From the NCBI RefSeq assembly GCF_002994745.2, contig NC_037092.1:6004501-6068500 (forward strand): a DNA stretch of 64,000 nucleotides, given 5' to 3'. Made by a program: the position numbers and the translations under genes. The DNA is from Rosa chinensis (taxonomy: Eukaryota > Streptophyta > Magnoliopsida > Rosales > Rosaceae). The notes under the pieces were generated by a model. It did not search any database. It saw only the letters and a program-made list of their open reading frames with translations, and was not told the DNA's origin. This document shows positions 23,763-37,580 of the stretch, in pieces (the first letter of the stretch is position 1; every line of letters begins with the position of its first letter).

Positions 23763-26700
23763 CTAGCCGTCGAACTCGGAAGGGAATCGGCACGGTTCAA
23801 TTCCCCAACTCTTCTCAGCATAGTCGCGGATTGTTCTGTCACTGCTAAATCTGCCAGAACCGGCTGTGCTAAGGATGCTCATTTTAGTCCACTTCTTTGG
23901 ATCCGCAAATGCTTTATCAGCAGCAGCCTATTTTACATGTAGATATAGAGTTATAGAACAAGAGGAAGTATACTTTGGCACTCCCATGAAAAGTAATGAT
24001 TACCTGTGCCTCTAAATAGCTCCCAAAGTCAGAGCTGAGCAGATAGAAGTCCTCACCCTCCACACTATCACATAGAGATTGGAAATAGTCTTGAAAGCCA
24101 AAATGACCATCTCGGATCAGCCTACACATTATTATAAATATCACAACAAACTTAGAATCTGATAAGATAACAGCTTGCTCAGAAAAGTTACATCCGAGTC
24201 ATGGCATCCAACACAGGTCACACAAATATCACTAACTGGCTAATTTTAAGTGTGCTTCCTATGGTGATTGTAGTTGCATACCTTAAAACACGTGCACATT
24301 GCAGTGGCACGTCATGAGCAGGTCCTTTCTCACGCAATTCAGGAACTTCATGAATCTTTGCACCAAACAAAAACTGCAGAAAGCAAATCTCCAATCAGTT
24401 AAAGCTTCCAGCTGTATTACGTTGCCTAGAAAAATCTCGCTTGGGGCCATTCTGTTCTTAGTTCTTACAAAATCTCAATGTATTCAACCACACATCATCT
24501 GATCTTTGAGGAAAAACCAATGCATACATAGTTGCACCCTTGAGTATAACCTTAGACAACACTTACCAAGTTCTCTGCCCCTATTTCTTCAACAATTTCA
24601 ACTGTAGACCCATCTTCTGTAGCCAAGAGTAAACATCCGTTCATGAGAAATTTCATGCTGCCAGTTCCAGAAGCCTCATGTCCTGCGGTGCTGCACAGGA
24701 ATCATCAGATGGTATGCAGCAAATACACATACTAAATATATTTCTCTAAATAAAGAAGTTCGAAACTTTAGTTGAATCATTGCAAGCCTCATATGCACCC
24801 ATCTTAACAATAACACCGCTGATATTGGGGGATTTTAGTAAACTACTTGCGCCAAAACATAAATGAAAAGCTTGATGAGATAACCGGTATTCTAAAAACC
24901 AACTAGTCATTGGTCTATAGTTTCATACATCACAGTATTCTAATTTGAAGTTTTACTACAAAAATAGCACTTGTCTACAAACAGTAATGTTAACATCTCA
25001 AATCTGAAAAGTGCAGTAAAACTTAAGTTGGAACAAAATTCAAGAAACTCAAAGTAGTTTTTTAAAGCAATTGTCTTTCCATGGGTTCAACCATAGTCCT
25101 TCAATGTTTACAAACCTTAAGTGCTGGGAAAGGTCAGCCCCTGGTATTACCACTTCAGCAAGCGATACATTATAATCAGGAATAAAAACCTGAAACAGAG
25201 AATTTGCATCAAATCGCAGATGACTGATACCATGTTGACATGGCAAGACCAGAAACTTCATTCCCTATGCTAGTGCCTCACAGTAGCTGTGCAAAAACAG
25301 AAGATAGGAAGAATGCATTCCGAGACATAATTCTATCCCTTACCAGCTTTAGAAGATCCCCAACGTCGCTATCATTATTTATCTTTTCTGCTACAGCATG
25401 ACAAAGTTTGATAATCTTCTTTGCAACTTCATAACCAGGAGCAGCTTTTCCTCCAATAATGCAGACACGGGGTACAACCTTGCTCTGTTGACTCTTATCC
25501 ATGTTCTGCAGCAAAGTAAAAAGACAACTTATTGATTAAAATTCATAAATGGTAAGCATATAATGGTACACAATTGAATGAGATCAAACAAGGTTCCAAC
25601 TATGTCAATTCTCATTCCACAATTAACAAATTACTTCCCACCAACATTCAAGCCAAAAGATGATAATTACTGTGACCAAGTATAAAATACTGATGCACAA
25701 ATGCTGGAGGGTGGTAAGGTAGCTCCATTTAGAATAACAAAAAAGAAAAAATCCAAGGCTTCTTTGTTAATGAGTTCTATTAGCGTGGAATACAAAGTTC
25801 TTCTGAAAAAAAGCTTAACCTTGATACAGTCATATCGATGAATGATGCCAAGTATATTGAGCAATTGTCTTTTGTACTCGTGTATTCTCTTTGTCTGCAC
25901 ATCAAACATTGCATCTAAACTAACCTGCAGTTAGAAGTGATACATTGCAATGTTAGATCATAAAGAAGCTTCTATAAGACCTGACTACTAGACAAACGAA
26001 AGAACCAAATATACATTCCAAGAAATTGCGGTCCCAACCTTCACACCACTCATTGCTTCAATGTACTCAGCAAGCCTCATCTTGTTAACCTTCTTAACCT
26101 ACGCCATGAAAATATTTGCAATAAACAAAGAGCAGCAACATAATACAATCTCGGTTTCTAAGGAAATGCACAAGTATGAAGCCTATAGTGTACCATCATC
26201 CATTCTTGTTGAAGATCAGCATCATCTGCATATTCTCTCAAGCCAGTCAGAAGGTCAACATTACGAATCCAGGCTTCTGTTCCAAGCCATTTTGAGAGAA
26301 GAGCACACAGGCTAGGATTACTCACCACAATCCAGCGGCGCTGAAAATTCAAATGTCAGTACATTATCACATTCACATATACTTGAATATAAACTGTATG
26401 CTACTAGTGGATATCGAATTATCGGTCCCTGATACACCACTGCATCATAAGAACCTTTGTAAATATGTTATGAGCCATACGCAATATTTGTCAAAATAAT
26501 AATTAATAATTTATTTACTAGTGTGCGTATGCTTGTATGTATGTATAAACAGAATCAAAAGTCTAATGAAACTTGTAAAGTACTTGATAGACGACATTCT
26601 GAATGTTATACCTGGGTGACGCCATTTGTCATGCATTGAAATTTCTCAGGCCACAGTTCATAGAAGTCCTGTTAAAGAAAAGAGGTGTCAGTCTGTCGAC

Positions 26701-29700
26701 TAACCTAATAGAAGGTACTTAAGCAGTTTGGATTATCTTGTAACTTAGTTATAAGCCAAGAAAAAATGACAATGATGCAAGGAAAACACAGTACCTTGAA
26801 TAATTTTGTTTTTAATAGTTCTGAATGTACTGTGGAAACACCATTCACAGTATGAGCACACACAACCGACAGGTTTGCCATTCGGATAGTCTGACAACTC
26901 CAATGGTAGTCAACGATCAATTTACAAAGTATTTCATATCAAACCAAAGAATTCTTACAGAGATGGGTAAGAAGAAGTACCAAAAATTCATATGCTAATA
27001 TAAGGTTCTTATGAGAGGATTATGCATAATATCACACAAAGGGTTGATATAATTGACAGAATAAGCAGTGGTCCAATACCAAGACTATAGAGTATACAAA
27101 GACTACCAGGAGAAACACAGACTCATATATACCATGAAGTATGAATTATAATGCTTCTAGAGGTACCTTTACAGCAGCTTCCTCAACAATAGACATCCGA
27201 GAGAGACGATCATAATCTAAACCAATCCTCTTCTTCAACTCTTCGACAAAATTGAAGTTAATGTCATATATAATCTGGAACAACAAATTAGTGATAAAGA
27301 TTATTAAGTGACAAATAAATCATTTTATACTGGTTATTACCACAATATATATGTATGGAAATTATCAATCGTCTATATGGTTGGTTGCATGACAATCTGA
27401 TGGAAAGAAATGAACCCTTGCATGAATTGATTAAACATCTCAAGGCCTAGCATACCACTTATACACACACACACACACCCTTATTGTATTGGAGAAGGAG
27501 GTCGAAAACGTCTTCAGAAACACATTTTACAAATAAAAAGCAAAGCATGCATAAAATAGTCATTAGGAACGCACTTGTAAATGGCGTGGGAGAAGACTAC
27601 CCAGTAAATCAACAGGGATTTTCTCCAACCCTTCAGCAATTACTGCGTGTATTGTGAAAGAAAAGAGTTTGCAAACAATATCCCAAGCTTTATGCCAATC
27701 CAAATGCTCTTCGTCGACAAGCACTCTCATGACCTCGACTATCGCAAGAGATGGGTGAGTATCATTGAGCTGCAGAGCAACCTAATTAAGACAAAGAAAG
27801 GTGAGCCAACAAAAGAAGGGGAACCAGAAAAGCAAACCTGAATGACTGTATTAGAAGAACTCTAATGCACCAATAGAAAAAGGAAATGATCCCTTAATTC
27901 ACAATACTAAGTCATAAAGCATTCTTTTTCCCTACAATTCAATATACATGATAATATAACATATATTAGTGAGATTCAAACCTTATCAGGAAATTCATCA
28001 AAATTACTGTGAGCATCTTTGAACCTCCGTATTATGTCTTGTATGGATGCTGAGACAAAGAAGTATTGTTGTTTTAACCGCAGTTCCTTCCCCTGTAAAC
28101 CAGGGGGAAAAAAAAAACTCAAAATTCAAAACGGTAATACGCAATGTTATAAGCAACAATAAAGTTTCAAAATGTAAATAACCAAATTAACAAAAAGGAA
28201 TTAAACCTGATAAGAACGATCATCAGGGTACAAAACACTACTTATATTTTCTGCTTTCTGTCTAGAAACAAGAGCATTGATGTAATCTCCAGTATTAAAA
28301 GCTTCCTGCATATGAGAAGTTTTGCATAGGAAAATTAGCCACCTCTAAAAGTTCTAGGAGGCAAGAGATGAATGCTATAATTTTTTTTTTTTTTAATGGA
28401 GAATACTGTATCCACTTTTTCATTTAGCATTCTCATGGGATACTGTCTATCAAAAAATAAAACTACCAAATGCATGATAATAAAGATTAGTAGAAAAATT
28501 ACCATATCACGTTGATCACTTGGTTTTCCAGCCCATAAGCGGAGAGTAATGGTGTTTCTGGTTCCGTAACCAGGTATAGGATTATCATACGCCACAGCTT
28601 CTACCTAGCAGTGTGTAGACAAACCACTAAGCTGATGAAATAATCAATAATATCCATAATGTTCACAACATGTAATCCATATAGCAAATATAAAAACATT
28701 ATCAAAAGATTTCCTCAAGGATTGAACCGTCAGATGATGGAATAGAGTTCATTGCCTTACCAATTCTCCAGGGTTCCAAACATTACATTTTTCTCCGTTC
28801 AAGATTTCCTCTTCAACAGTCCCATAGAACTTATCCATGTAGAAAAACAATACGCAAAGTTACCAAAACTTTTGTAAGCTAGTAGAAGAAATAATGAATA
28901 TCAAAACAAAATGGAATGAGAAATAAACACTTAAATTAAAAAAGAGGATATGCTTGCAAACCTTCACTGGATATGTTACATGAACCCGCTCTGTCTCCCA
29001 GGGATTCCCAAAGTTCAACCAGAAGTCAGGCTGTTCATGCTGAATGCCATCCAGTATAACCTGGCGGAATAGTCCATATTGGTAGCGTAGTCCATAACTG
29101 CAAGTTGGAAATTGCAACATTACTAAATAACCTCCCATTACGATAATACAGGGGGTAAAAAATAAAATAAAACACAGATTATTTTCATATAGATTAATAT
29201 ATTCAGATCTCAAAGCCATCGAGCATGCAAAATATGACGATAATAGGTGAGGCACATAAACCTATTATGGGATCATACTCTTCAAGGATTTCCCATAGTC
29301 TTTCTATTTCTAAGGATAGTGGCTTCCATATTTCTTTATATACAATAGAGTTCCCTTCCTTTCCCTAGACTTCCCTGTCTTAAAGGAAAGACACCATAGA
29401 GCTAGAAGGGCTGTTCATCGATCCTAGTATTAGAGACAAAACTTAGATTGGGGTATTATGAATTTAATTAAAATATGCTAATTATAGAGTTAACATACCC
29501 CCATGCAGGATAATCCAAAGTTGCCATAGAATCCATTTGGCAAGCTGAAAGACGGGCTAGGCCACCATTACCAAGGGCAGCATCTCCTTCCTTGAAACAT
29601 CACGAAATTAACTTATCCATGGGACAATAAATTGCCATCTGTAGTATATACTAAAGTACATGCTATTGATACATAAATGATAATAGTCTTATATCTTTCC

Positions 29701-31277
29701 AAATGAAGTTAGATTAATAGTGGTATATTCACATAAATATAGTTGGTGTAAATACATTCTACCTCTAATAAATATATGATGTTCATGCAGCATATATACA
29801 TGATGTACTGATGCCAATACCACATTTAATACGGTAAAAGATTGATATAAGATTCAATGTTTCCTGAGAGAGCAAAATGGGGGAATAATATCAATGACAG
29901 TGTCTCAGTTCCGGCTACTTTTTTATGTTGCTCTAGAAACTCCCATCACTAGAATTACTTCATCATATTTTCCAACTAACAAAAGAACTTTGAAAGCACA
30001 CGAAAAGGTATCCTTGCTAACCTGCTCGGCCAGAACTTCAAACTCAAAGCCAAGCTGACTTAAAGCCTCTGCGTATTGGTCTCGGATACCAAGGTTGATG
30101 ACACTATTCGACAATGAACGACCTGACAGTTCAATAACAAATAGCGTTTAGCAGCAAGTCGGCAACTACATCAAAGAAACAGTTACTCCAGATGAAGTGA
30201 GCAACAGTTACTAGTGATCAACTTAATGGCTATTAAATCATAACGAAAACCAATCTATAAGCATAACCAAAATGCATAAAATGGACATGGGAAGTGCATC
30301 AATACCCATAAGAAACTCAAGCGAGAGGAAGTACACGCGCTTCGGATCTTTCCTCTTGAAGAAAAGCTGAGTATCATGCGAACGCTCAATCAAGCGATCT
30401 CTTACACTGTGCGCTAAAGCCTACAAATTCGAATCAAAAGCAACTTCAACACGAAGAACATTTCCCGCCAAAAATTAAAAACGCTCAAATTTACAGCTGT
30501 ATCCAAACTAGCTAAAAACACAATCCAGATGATCAACATGAAGAAGAGAAATTTAGATTTTACCTGATAAGCTTCAAAATCATCAAAGCTAAACCTCGAC
30601 CTGGCCACGGTGTACTCAACGTGGTAGAGAATATCCTTCTGAAGACTAATCGGGTCGTTTTTCAAGAACCCGTCCATCAACCCGAACATCCTCTCCGCCT
30701 TAGCGCCGCGCTCGCCGGAGCCCAGGCCCAAACCCGGCCTGCGGACCACGACGCCTCTCGTGGTGGTGGTAGGCCCCGCGGTGATGGACCCGCCGCAGTC
30801 GTCGATGGCGTCCAGTAACGCCTTCTGGATCCGGTCCAGGCTCTCCAGGTCCTCGATCCTCGCGCCTCGGGAATCGGTGACGAAGAACCGCTTCACGAAG
30901 TAGTCGCCTTCGAATTCCACGGTGGCCCTGTCGACGCGGAGGCCGAGGACGTCGAACACGCGCGTGATGATCCCAAGGAGGCCGATGCGGTTGCGGGCGC
31001 GGATCACGAACTGCGTGGTGGCGGACGCGGCGGCTCCGTCGGATTCGGAGTAGTATTCCTCGGAGTTTTCCACCGTGACCGAGGAGGAGGAGGAGGATGA
31101 CGCGGCGGAGAGCGGTTGGAGACATTGTTCGGCGCGTAGAGGTCTGGAGACATTGTTCGTCGGCGCGTAGAAGATGGACGACGGCGACGGCGACGGCGGT
31201 GATGATGGCGGGAAGGGTGAGAATGCGAGGGTTGGTCGGTGGTGGAAGGTGAGGAAGCGCGAGGGTAGAATCAACAT
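23763..31277 (-). CDS. Alpha-1,4-glucan phosphorylase with N-terminal ACT domain (1017 aa, 22 exons)
   Basis: It catalyses reversible phosphorolysis of alpha-1,4-glucans to glucose-1-phosphate (GT35 family, PLP enzyme). Exons (minus): 31277-30564, 30420-30306, 30122-30022, 29590-29499, 29097-28962, 28829-28761, 28604-28503, 28305-28207, 28092-27982, 27781-27575, 27274-27167, 26890-26795, 26668-26612, 26340-26194, 26098-26039, 25924-25820, 25505-25344, 25189-25116, 24690-24567, 24373-24282, 24121-24004, 23927-23763. All introns are GT-AG and the frame closes. Residues 1-60 are Ser/Pro-rich, like a plastid transit peptide. Residues ~87-160 form an ACT-like domain ([20 protein letters not shown], then [14 protein letters not shown]). 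The phosphorylase body follows, with [20 protein letters not shown] and the PLP motif [10 protein letters not shown] with Lys at about 865. It ends SEFDG. It resembles proteins annotated glycogen phosphorylase 1-like, distinct from the L and H starch isozymes. The first exon alone encodes 238 residues. Confidence 0.95.
27455..27480. repeat. (AC)n microsatellite
   Basis: A short AC run lies within an intron of the phosphorylase gene. Confidence 0.7.
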
Positions 31278-31327
31278 TGCGGAATGTGAGGTTAGAGAGA
31301 AATCAAGAGGTTCACATTGGCGTTAGG

Positions 31328-31352
31328 GAAGAGAGAGAGAGAGAGAGAGAGG
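31328..31352. repeat. (GA)n microsatellite in the phosphorylase 5' leader region
   Basis: About eleven GA units lie 50 bp upstream of the ATG (CT repeats on the coding strand). CT-rich repeats are common in plant 5' UTRs and core promoters. Confidence 0.75.
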
Positions 31353-31811
31353 TAGAGAGGAGGAGGAGGTTTGAGTGCAACTGTCTCTGTATATGTGACT
31401 CTGAGTGAGAGAGCGTGGGAGTAGGAAAAAGAGCACGTTCTTTTTTCTTTTCTTTTTTCACGGATTTCAAGTGAGCGGTGGCGTGTGGGCGACCTCAGTG
31501 GGATACGGTGAGGTTTAGTTTTATTGCTAACATTTGGAGGGAAGCGTAACGTGTAATCGGCTCGATACAGTTTTGAGTGTGGCCCATTTTTGACTCGTTC
31601 GAGTTTAATTAGTTCGTAGAACTAGAAGATATTGATTAGGATTGAAGTTAACACTTAACATTGAAAGTTTGTAAGAATACATAAGATCTTCTATGTATTG
31701 AATGCGATTTCAGCCCTGGGAGATGATTCAGAGCACCGACGTGCACTTGCACCCACATAAATAGATGGTTAGATTGCATTAAATAAACTTTTTGTTTTTA
31801 AAAAATAAGGT
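31353..31811 (-). promoter_or_regulatory. Upstream region of the phosphorylase gene
   Basis: No gene is seen. It is bounded on the right by the Copia LTR at 31812, so the native upstream sequence is only about 0.5 kb before the transposon begins. No TATA box can be named with confidence. Confidence 0.4.
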
Positions 31812-32019
31812 TGATATGTTTAAGGATATCTCTATTTGTGTTTAATCCAAATTCTAGGTTGCTTGACCTAGTGGTAATCGGGTTCAATTAGAAGAATCTA
31901 GAGATTAGCTTTCCTTGTATGATTCTAACTCTATGCATTGTAATCCTCTATATAAAGAGACCCCTATTATCAATGAAAGGACACAGCGAATTTCTCTCAA
32001 TTTCTGATTCTCTAAAACA
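31812..32019 (+). repeat. 5' LTR of the Copia element (~208 bp)
   Basis: It runs from TGATATGTTTAAGGATATC to CTCTAAAACA, with a TATATAAAGAGACCCC promoter-like motif near 31950. The right boundary is set by the primer-site-like CGTTATCAGCACGA that follows. The left boundary is inferred from the TG and cannot be checked against a second LTR. Confidence 0.6.
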
Positions 32020-32033
32020 CGTTATCAGCACGA
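32020..32033 (+). promoter_or_regulatory. Primer-site-like sequence of the Copia element
   Basis: CGTTATCAGCACGA directly follows the LTR end. This motif occurs at the same place in other plant Copia elements as far as I recall; it differs from the usual TGGTATCAGAGC tRNA-Met site. Confidence 0.5.
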
Positions 32034-33055
32034 AGCACTAACCCTGAAACCTAATATTCGTAGCCTTCAAACCCTAGAAACCTCCGCCTCCTGCCTTGAA
32101 GCTCTCACCTCCAGGAGCCCAGAACAGACGGCGCTGTCCCCAGAACCTGCTAGAAAATACCCGAACCGGCCCCCGGAAATACCGATATCCTCCCTGCCCG
32201 GTTCGAAGCTTTCCTCCCTGCCTACTGCTACCAAACTTCACTAGCAGCTGCAGCCGGACCCCAGATCACCGGAGCGGAAAAATCACCACCGGAACCGGCC
32301 TAGAAACACGTGAACCGGCCGCCTGAACCACCGAACCGCCGCCTGAACCTGTGCTTCAGTCAACGTCAACCTCTGGTCAGCCCTAGGCCCAGATCTCAGC
32401 CCAAGGCCCAGAAGCAGAAGTCCAAGGCCCAGAAGCCCTGCAGCCCGAAGCCCAGCAACGCAGCCCACTAACGTCAGCTGCCACGTCAGCGTCCACGTAG
32501 GCACACAGTCAGCACACGTCAGCATCCAGTCAGCCCTGCCACTTTAGCGCCGCATTGCCACGTCAGCTCCGATCTGCCACGTCAGCACCCCGGTCAACGC
32601 CGGTCAACACTTTTCCGGCGACTTTTTTCCTGCCAACTTTTTGGTTAAGTTTTCCGGCCACTTTTAAGGTAATTTTTCCTAAAAGTTCCCCTTTTTGAAG
32701 TTTTTTTTTTTAATTTCTTCTTCTTTTCTCGGGGACTTCCAACATCTCTTCTTCTACCCCCCTTTCTTCTTCATAGGGGAGACCAAAAGCCGAACTGTGG
32801 GGGTTCGTGCTCACTTCAAGCTTGGAGCTTGTAGAGTCCTCCAAACTTAGAGTTTGTTGAGAACAAAACGATCGACCACATACATCGTTGTTTCGATCTA
32901 ATCCAAAACCCCTCTTGGAATCGGATTTTCTTGGAAGCGACTACGCTCAGAAAATCCCTAATTTCTTGGAAGCGACTACGCTTGGAAATTTAATAGTTTT
33001 TTGTGGTAGCCTTTTTCGCTCCGAAACTAACCCTAATCTTGTGTTGTTTTTCAGG

Positions 33056-33826
33056 ATGAGTTACCTGAACAAGTTGAACTTTGTTCCACTAGAGACAACT
33101 GGCACAGGATACCACAGATGGGTCCGAGATGTGCGTCAACATCTTAAGGCTAATGGACTTCTGGAAGTCATCCAAGAGCCTAGTCAGAACGTGCTCTCCA
33201 TTGAGCAAGTTACTACTTTTGAAGCAAAACAAGCTAAAGCCATAATTCTCATGACAAGGCACATGAATGACGCGCTCCAAAATGAATACCTCAATGAGGA
33301 AGACCCAAGAAGGCTATGGGTAGAACTTGAGCAACGATTTGGCAACGTTCGTGACTCCCTGCTTCCTGATTTAGAAATGCGATGGCATAGCCTCCGCTTT
33401 TGTGATTTCAAGTCTGTGCTTGATTATAACTCGGAAGCTCTTCGTATCAAGTCTCTAATGGAGTTTTGTGGTCAAGCCATAACTGATACGATGTTGATCG
33501 AGAAGACTCTCTCTACCTTCCCTGTCTCTGCACTGATGATTTCAAAGAATTATCGGATTGATGTAAATGCAGCACGTATCACAAGGTTTCATGAGCTCAT
33601 TGGCGCCATGAACGTAGCTGAAAAGCACGACAATATTCTTGTGAAGAACTATAATGCTAGACCCGTGGGAGCTAAGCCTATTCCGGAGTCTAACTATAGT
33701 CGCGCCCCCAATGGAGGATGCAAGGAGCGAAGCCCTAAGAGTAAGGACAATTCTGGACATTCTAGTTCATATGTTCGCAATAAAGAGGAAGGAAATCGCC
33801 AAGAGAGGCGTGCACTGAACCGTTGA
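33056..33826 (+). pseudogene. Copia gag (capsid part), 256 codons
   Basis: The frame begins MSYLNKLNFVPLETTGTGYH. It shows the Copia gag pattern: W-V-R-D-V-R-Q-H-L, LMTRHMNDALQNEYL, RRLWVELEQRFGN and an LSTFPVSALMISKNYR segment (UBN2/Retrotran_gag type). It ends in a basic tail at 33826. The RNA-binding zinc knuckle that should follow is present at 33955-33996 (C-X2-C-X4-H-X4-C, CFRCGSTEHWAKAC) but in a different frame, so a frameshift separates them. The longer open frame beginning near 32888 includes leader sequence; the ATG at 33056 matches family starts. Confidence 0.75.
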
Positions 33827-34899
33827 GGTCAACGTGTGAAGAGAGAGAGAGAGGCGGAGCCTCCGACCATGGTGGTAACGCCACCAAGAGGATAGGTCAT
33901 CCAAATCGCACCCCAATGGTGCCTTGATCAAGGGAGCCTGACCATAATGATGTTTGTTTTCGATGTGGATCAACTGAACATTGGGCCAAAGCATGTACAA
34001 CACCCCAGAATGTTGCAAACGCATACAAGACGTATCGTGAAGCAAGGGAAGCAAATTACATGGAACAAGAAGATCAAGATGGTGATCTAGATCTAAGGGT
34101 GGAAGACTACAAGGATCAAGACCCAGAAACTGGCAATTTTGATTAAGTCTTTTTATTTTCCAAGAGATGTAGGCGATTGCCATATTACTTTTTATTGGAT
34201 TAGATTTTCTTTGATCAAAGAAACAATGATGTACTCTGTTGGCTTATGAATAAAATTTCGAGTTCTTTTCATTATGACTCAATTTTGATTCTGAGCATAT
34301 TACTTTGTGACTACGATGGCTGGGCCATCAATATTAATTAAAGGACATGGAATAGCCCAAGTTCCACTTGTCAAATGGCACCTTGATTACAGCTGTCACA
34401 GAAACTCTCTACGCTCTTAGGGCAAATCGTACCTATGAATAGCCAATGAATTCCATGCGAAAATGCATGTAGAGAACGGAAATGAGTTCATTTGCAATAC
34501 CTTTAATGATTGCGAACAAAGACGCATCTTAGAAAAGTTTATGTGTCTCTCTAGTGGACTCTATGTCACTATTCGAGCTATTAATCCAATAAAATTATGA
34601 GAGAAAATCTCTTGGATTCAGACACATATTGGCTTTGTCACGACAGGATAGATCATCCTAGTCATGATATGATGATCCGTCTACAAAGACTTCACACGGA
34701 CATCTTTTCTCGAGCGAAATGCAGCATGAATCAAAAGTGACGCCCAGGTGATGCTGCAATCACCAACTTGCTTCAAATAGCGTTCTAGACACTCAGGCCT
34801 AACCAAAATACTCAATGGTTGCTTCTAAGGCCTCTCGCTAGTTTTACAAAGCCCGTTCCTTAGGGAAATTAGGACTGAGACCGTACTATGCAAAGGATA

Positions 34900-37580
34900 T
34901 GATAATACTCATTCTGTTCTTACAAAGAATCCATAGGGATTTTGTGGATTGATTCAACCAACTTGCGGACGCTTAAATATTTCATGATATTGGTTGACAC
35001 GCAAACACGCTGGTCACGTGTTGTGCCATCGTCCACCTATAAATGCTGCTTATGCTACACTCCTAGCACATATCATATGACAACGGGCTCACTCCCCAGA
35101 TTATCTTATTCAGTCAATTGGATTTGACTATGCTAGAGAGTTTACATCGAAAGACTTTCGATGGATATTGCAATGGGCTTGATGTTGGACATCACATTCC
35201 CATGTACACACCCAAATGGTCTTGCGGAAACAACTATGATGATAGTCCGAACATTGGTAATGCGCACCAATCTCCTTATATCTGCTTGGGGTAATGCAAT
35301 ATCTCATATAGCTATGCTAATTTGTCTACGACCCACCGTCACTCAATGTACCTCTACGTTACAGCTAGTGATTGGGTACAAATATCGTACATACGCATAT
35401 TTGAGTGAGCCATTTATGTGCCAATTGCGCTGCCACAACGCTCTTTGATGGGTCCTTACAGACGAATGGGCAACTTGGTTGGATTTGAGACTCCTACAAT
35501 CGTCCGCCACTTAATGTCCTTGCAAGGCGATCTCCTTACCGCTAGATTTGTGGGTTGTCACTTTGATGAGAAAGTCTTCTCGTCGTTAGGGGGAGATAAG
35601 AACACGAATGTTCAGCAGGAACGACAAGAATTGTCGTAGCCTGTCCCCACTATGTCTCATCTCGATCCCTGTTAAAGTGACGAGATCACACAAATATGGT
35701 GCAAACAAACCTGCAAGGAAGGACGTCCCTACGAGAGGACGTAGCGCCACCCTACAAGGAGGTAGGCATGGCGCCAATGCCAAAGAGAGTGGCATTCTGG
35801 CGTTATAGGTCATGGCCCCAGCTAGGATGCGTGGGAAGCCCGTGGGTTCGAAGGATACTTTGGCACATTCCAATCCTTTCATCATCAAGACTCAAAATCC
35901 GTCTCATGAGTATCTTCCTGGTTATGGTTATCATTGGGGGACGCCTCAACGTCAAAACCTATTCCTGAGAATATAGAGCTCTATGAAACTTACAGTAGTG
36001 TACATGAGACGTGGGATAGAAACTCCATCATAATTGATGATGTAGTTGCGCATGAGTTTGTTGAGTCTAGTGATATCGAACCATTCTCCGTTGATTAATG
36101 AATGCCAACGTAGAGAAATTTGGCCTAAATGGAAATATGCGATCCAGGTTAAGATGGATTCTCTAACGAAGAGGAAGGTTTTCGAGCTAGAGATGCCAAC
36201 ACCTCCTAACATAAAACCTATTGACTAATGGGTCTTCGTTAGAAAGCGTGATGAGAAAAAGAGATGGTAATCTCGCCTTATGGTGCAAGGCTTCTCATAA
36301 AACGCCTTGAAATTGACTTCGATGAGACAGATTCTCTCGTATTGGATGTCATTGTACTCCACTAACTTATCAGTTTGGTAGTTTCTGAATAACTGAACAT
36401 GCAGCTTACAAATATGGTCACTACGTATCTCTATAGGGATCTAGATACGGAATATACATGAAGGTTCATGGTGAACTTTATTTACCCAAGTCAAGTGGCT
36501 CTAGACCATGAGCGCGTTTACAAAGAGGTTGAAACGCTCACTAAAATGACTACTTGATTAGGAAGGGATATGCCCACGCGTTTCTATAACAAGTTTCGGA
36601 TTCTATCGCGGTTCATGTTGGACATGATCTTCATTAGAAGCCCTTAAAGAGTTAAGGGAAACCGCTGAACACTTGAAATCCGAGTTTGAGATGAAGGATT
36701 TTGGGAGAACACGATTATGTCTCAGTTTGGAACTTGAGCATCATGTCGATAGATGCTTAGGCATTTTGACAAGGTCAAGCCTTCAAGCACCCCCATGATC
36801 GTCCATAGTCTTGATCCTGAAAATGATCATCTTCATCGAAAGGATGATCGTCGAAAGGATGATGACGAAGATGTGCTAGAGGCAGAAATGTTTTACTTAG
36901 TACAATAGGCACATTATTGTACTTATCCCAATGCACAAGACCGGACATCTCATATGTTGTGAACTTGTTAGCTAGATATAACTCTGCGCCAACGCGACGC
37001 CATTGGATTGGTGTAAAAGATATCTTTCGATACTTGAGATGTATGAGTGATATGGGCTTGTTCTATCCTTACAAAGAGATGATGGATTTGGACCCATCAC
37101 ACACCAGGAATGCCGCCAACACTGGCCTGCGTCCATTATCCCCATCCCAAAACGACATGTGTTTTGGAAGGTTTTGCTGATGTTGGGTATCTCTCTGACC
37201 CACACAAAGGTCATTCCCAATCCGGTTAAGTGTTCACCATGGGAAAAGACCGTGACATCTTGGAGGTATATAGAATAGACCCTAGTCGCTATATCTTCAA
37301 ACAATGCAGAGATCATTGCTCTTCACGAAGTGGTTCGTGAATGTATATGGATTGGATCCATAATTACGCATGTTCGAACAATTGTGGTTTGAAGTCTACC
37401 ACAGATGAGCCTACGAGGCAAGGCTACATCAAAAGCGACAACACCAAGCATAATCAGCAACAACAAACTCTCCTCGAGATCAAACTGAATTAGGTTCGAT
37501 CTGAGGACAGTGTGGTGGACTTGCTCACTAAGTCATTACCTAAATTCCACTTTCGAGAAACATGTTGATAGCATTGTTTG
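34900..37580 (+). pseudogene. Copia pol remnants (integrase, RT, RNase H)
   Basis: Broken pieces in several frames. Near 35210-35290 an integrase-like NGLAETTMMIVRTLVMRTNL segment. Near 35585 SSLGGDKN, marking the integrase-RT linker. Near 36085-36225 the RT entry (WPKWKYAIQVKMDSL). Near 36920-37070 CTRPDISYVVNLLARYNSAP and HWIGVKDIFRYLR, the end of RT. Near 37168-37230 an RNase H piece (ADVGYLSDPHKGHSQSG). Near 37505-37560 the C-terminal VVDLLTKSLPKFHFRE. The RT catalytic centre cannot be read through the frameshifts. It is clearly inactive. Confidence 0.75.

Noticed and set aside
32096..32525. Pro/Arg-rich frames in the Copia leader
   Set aside because: They lie in the untranslated leader, are compositionally biased, and lack homology to gag.
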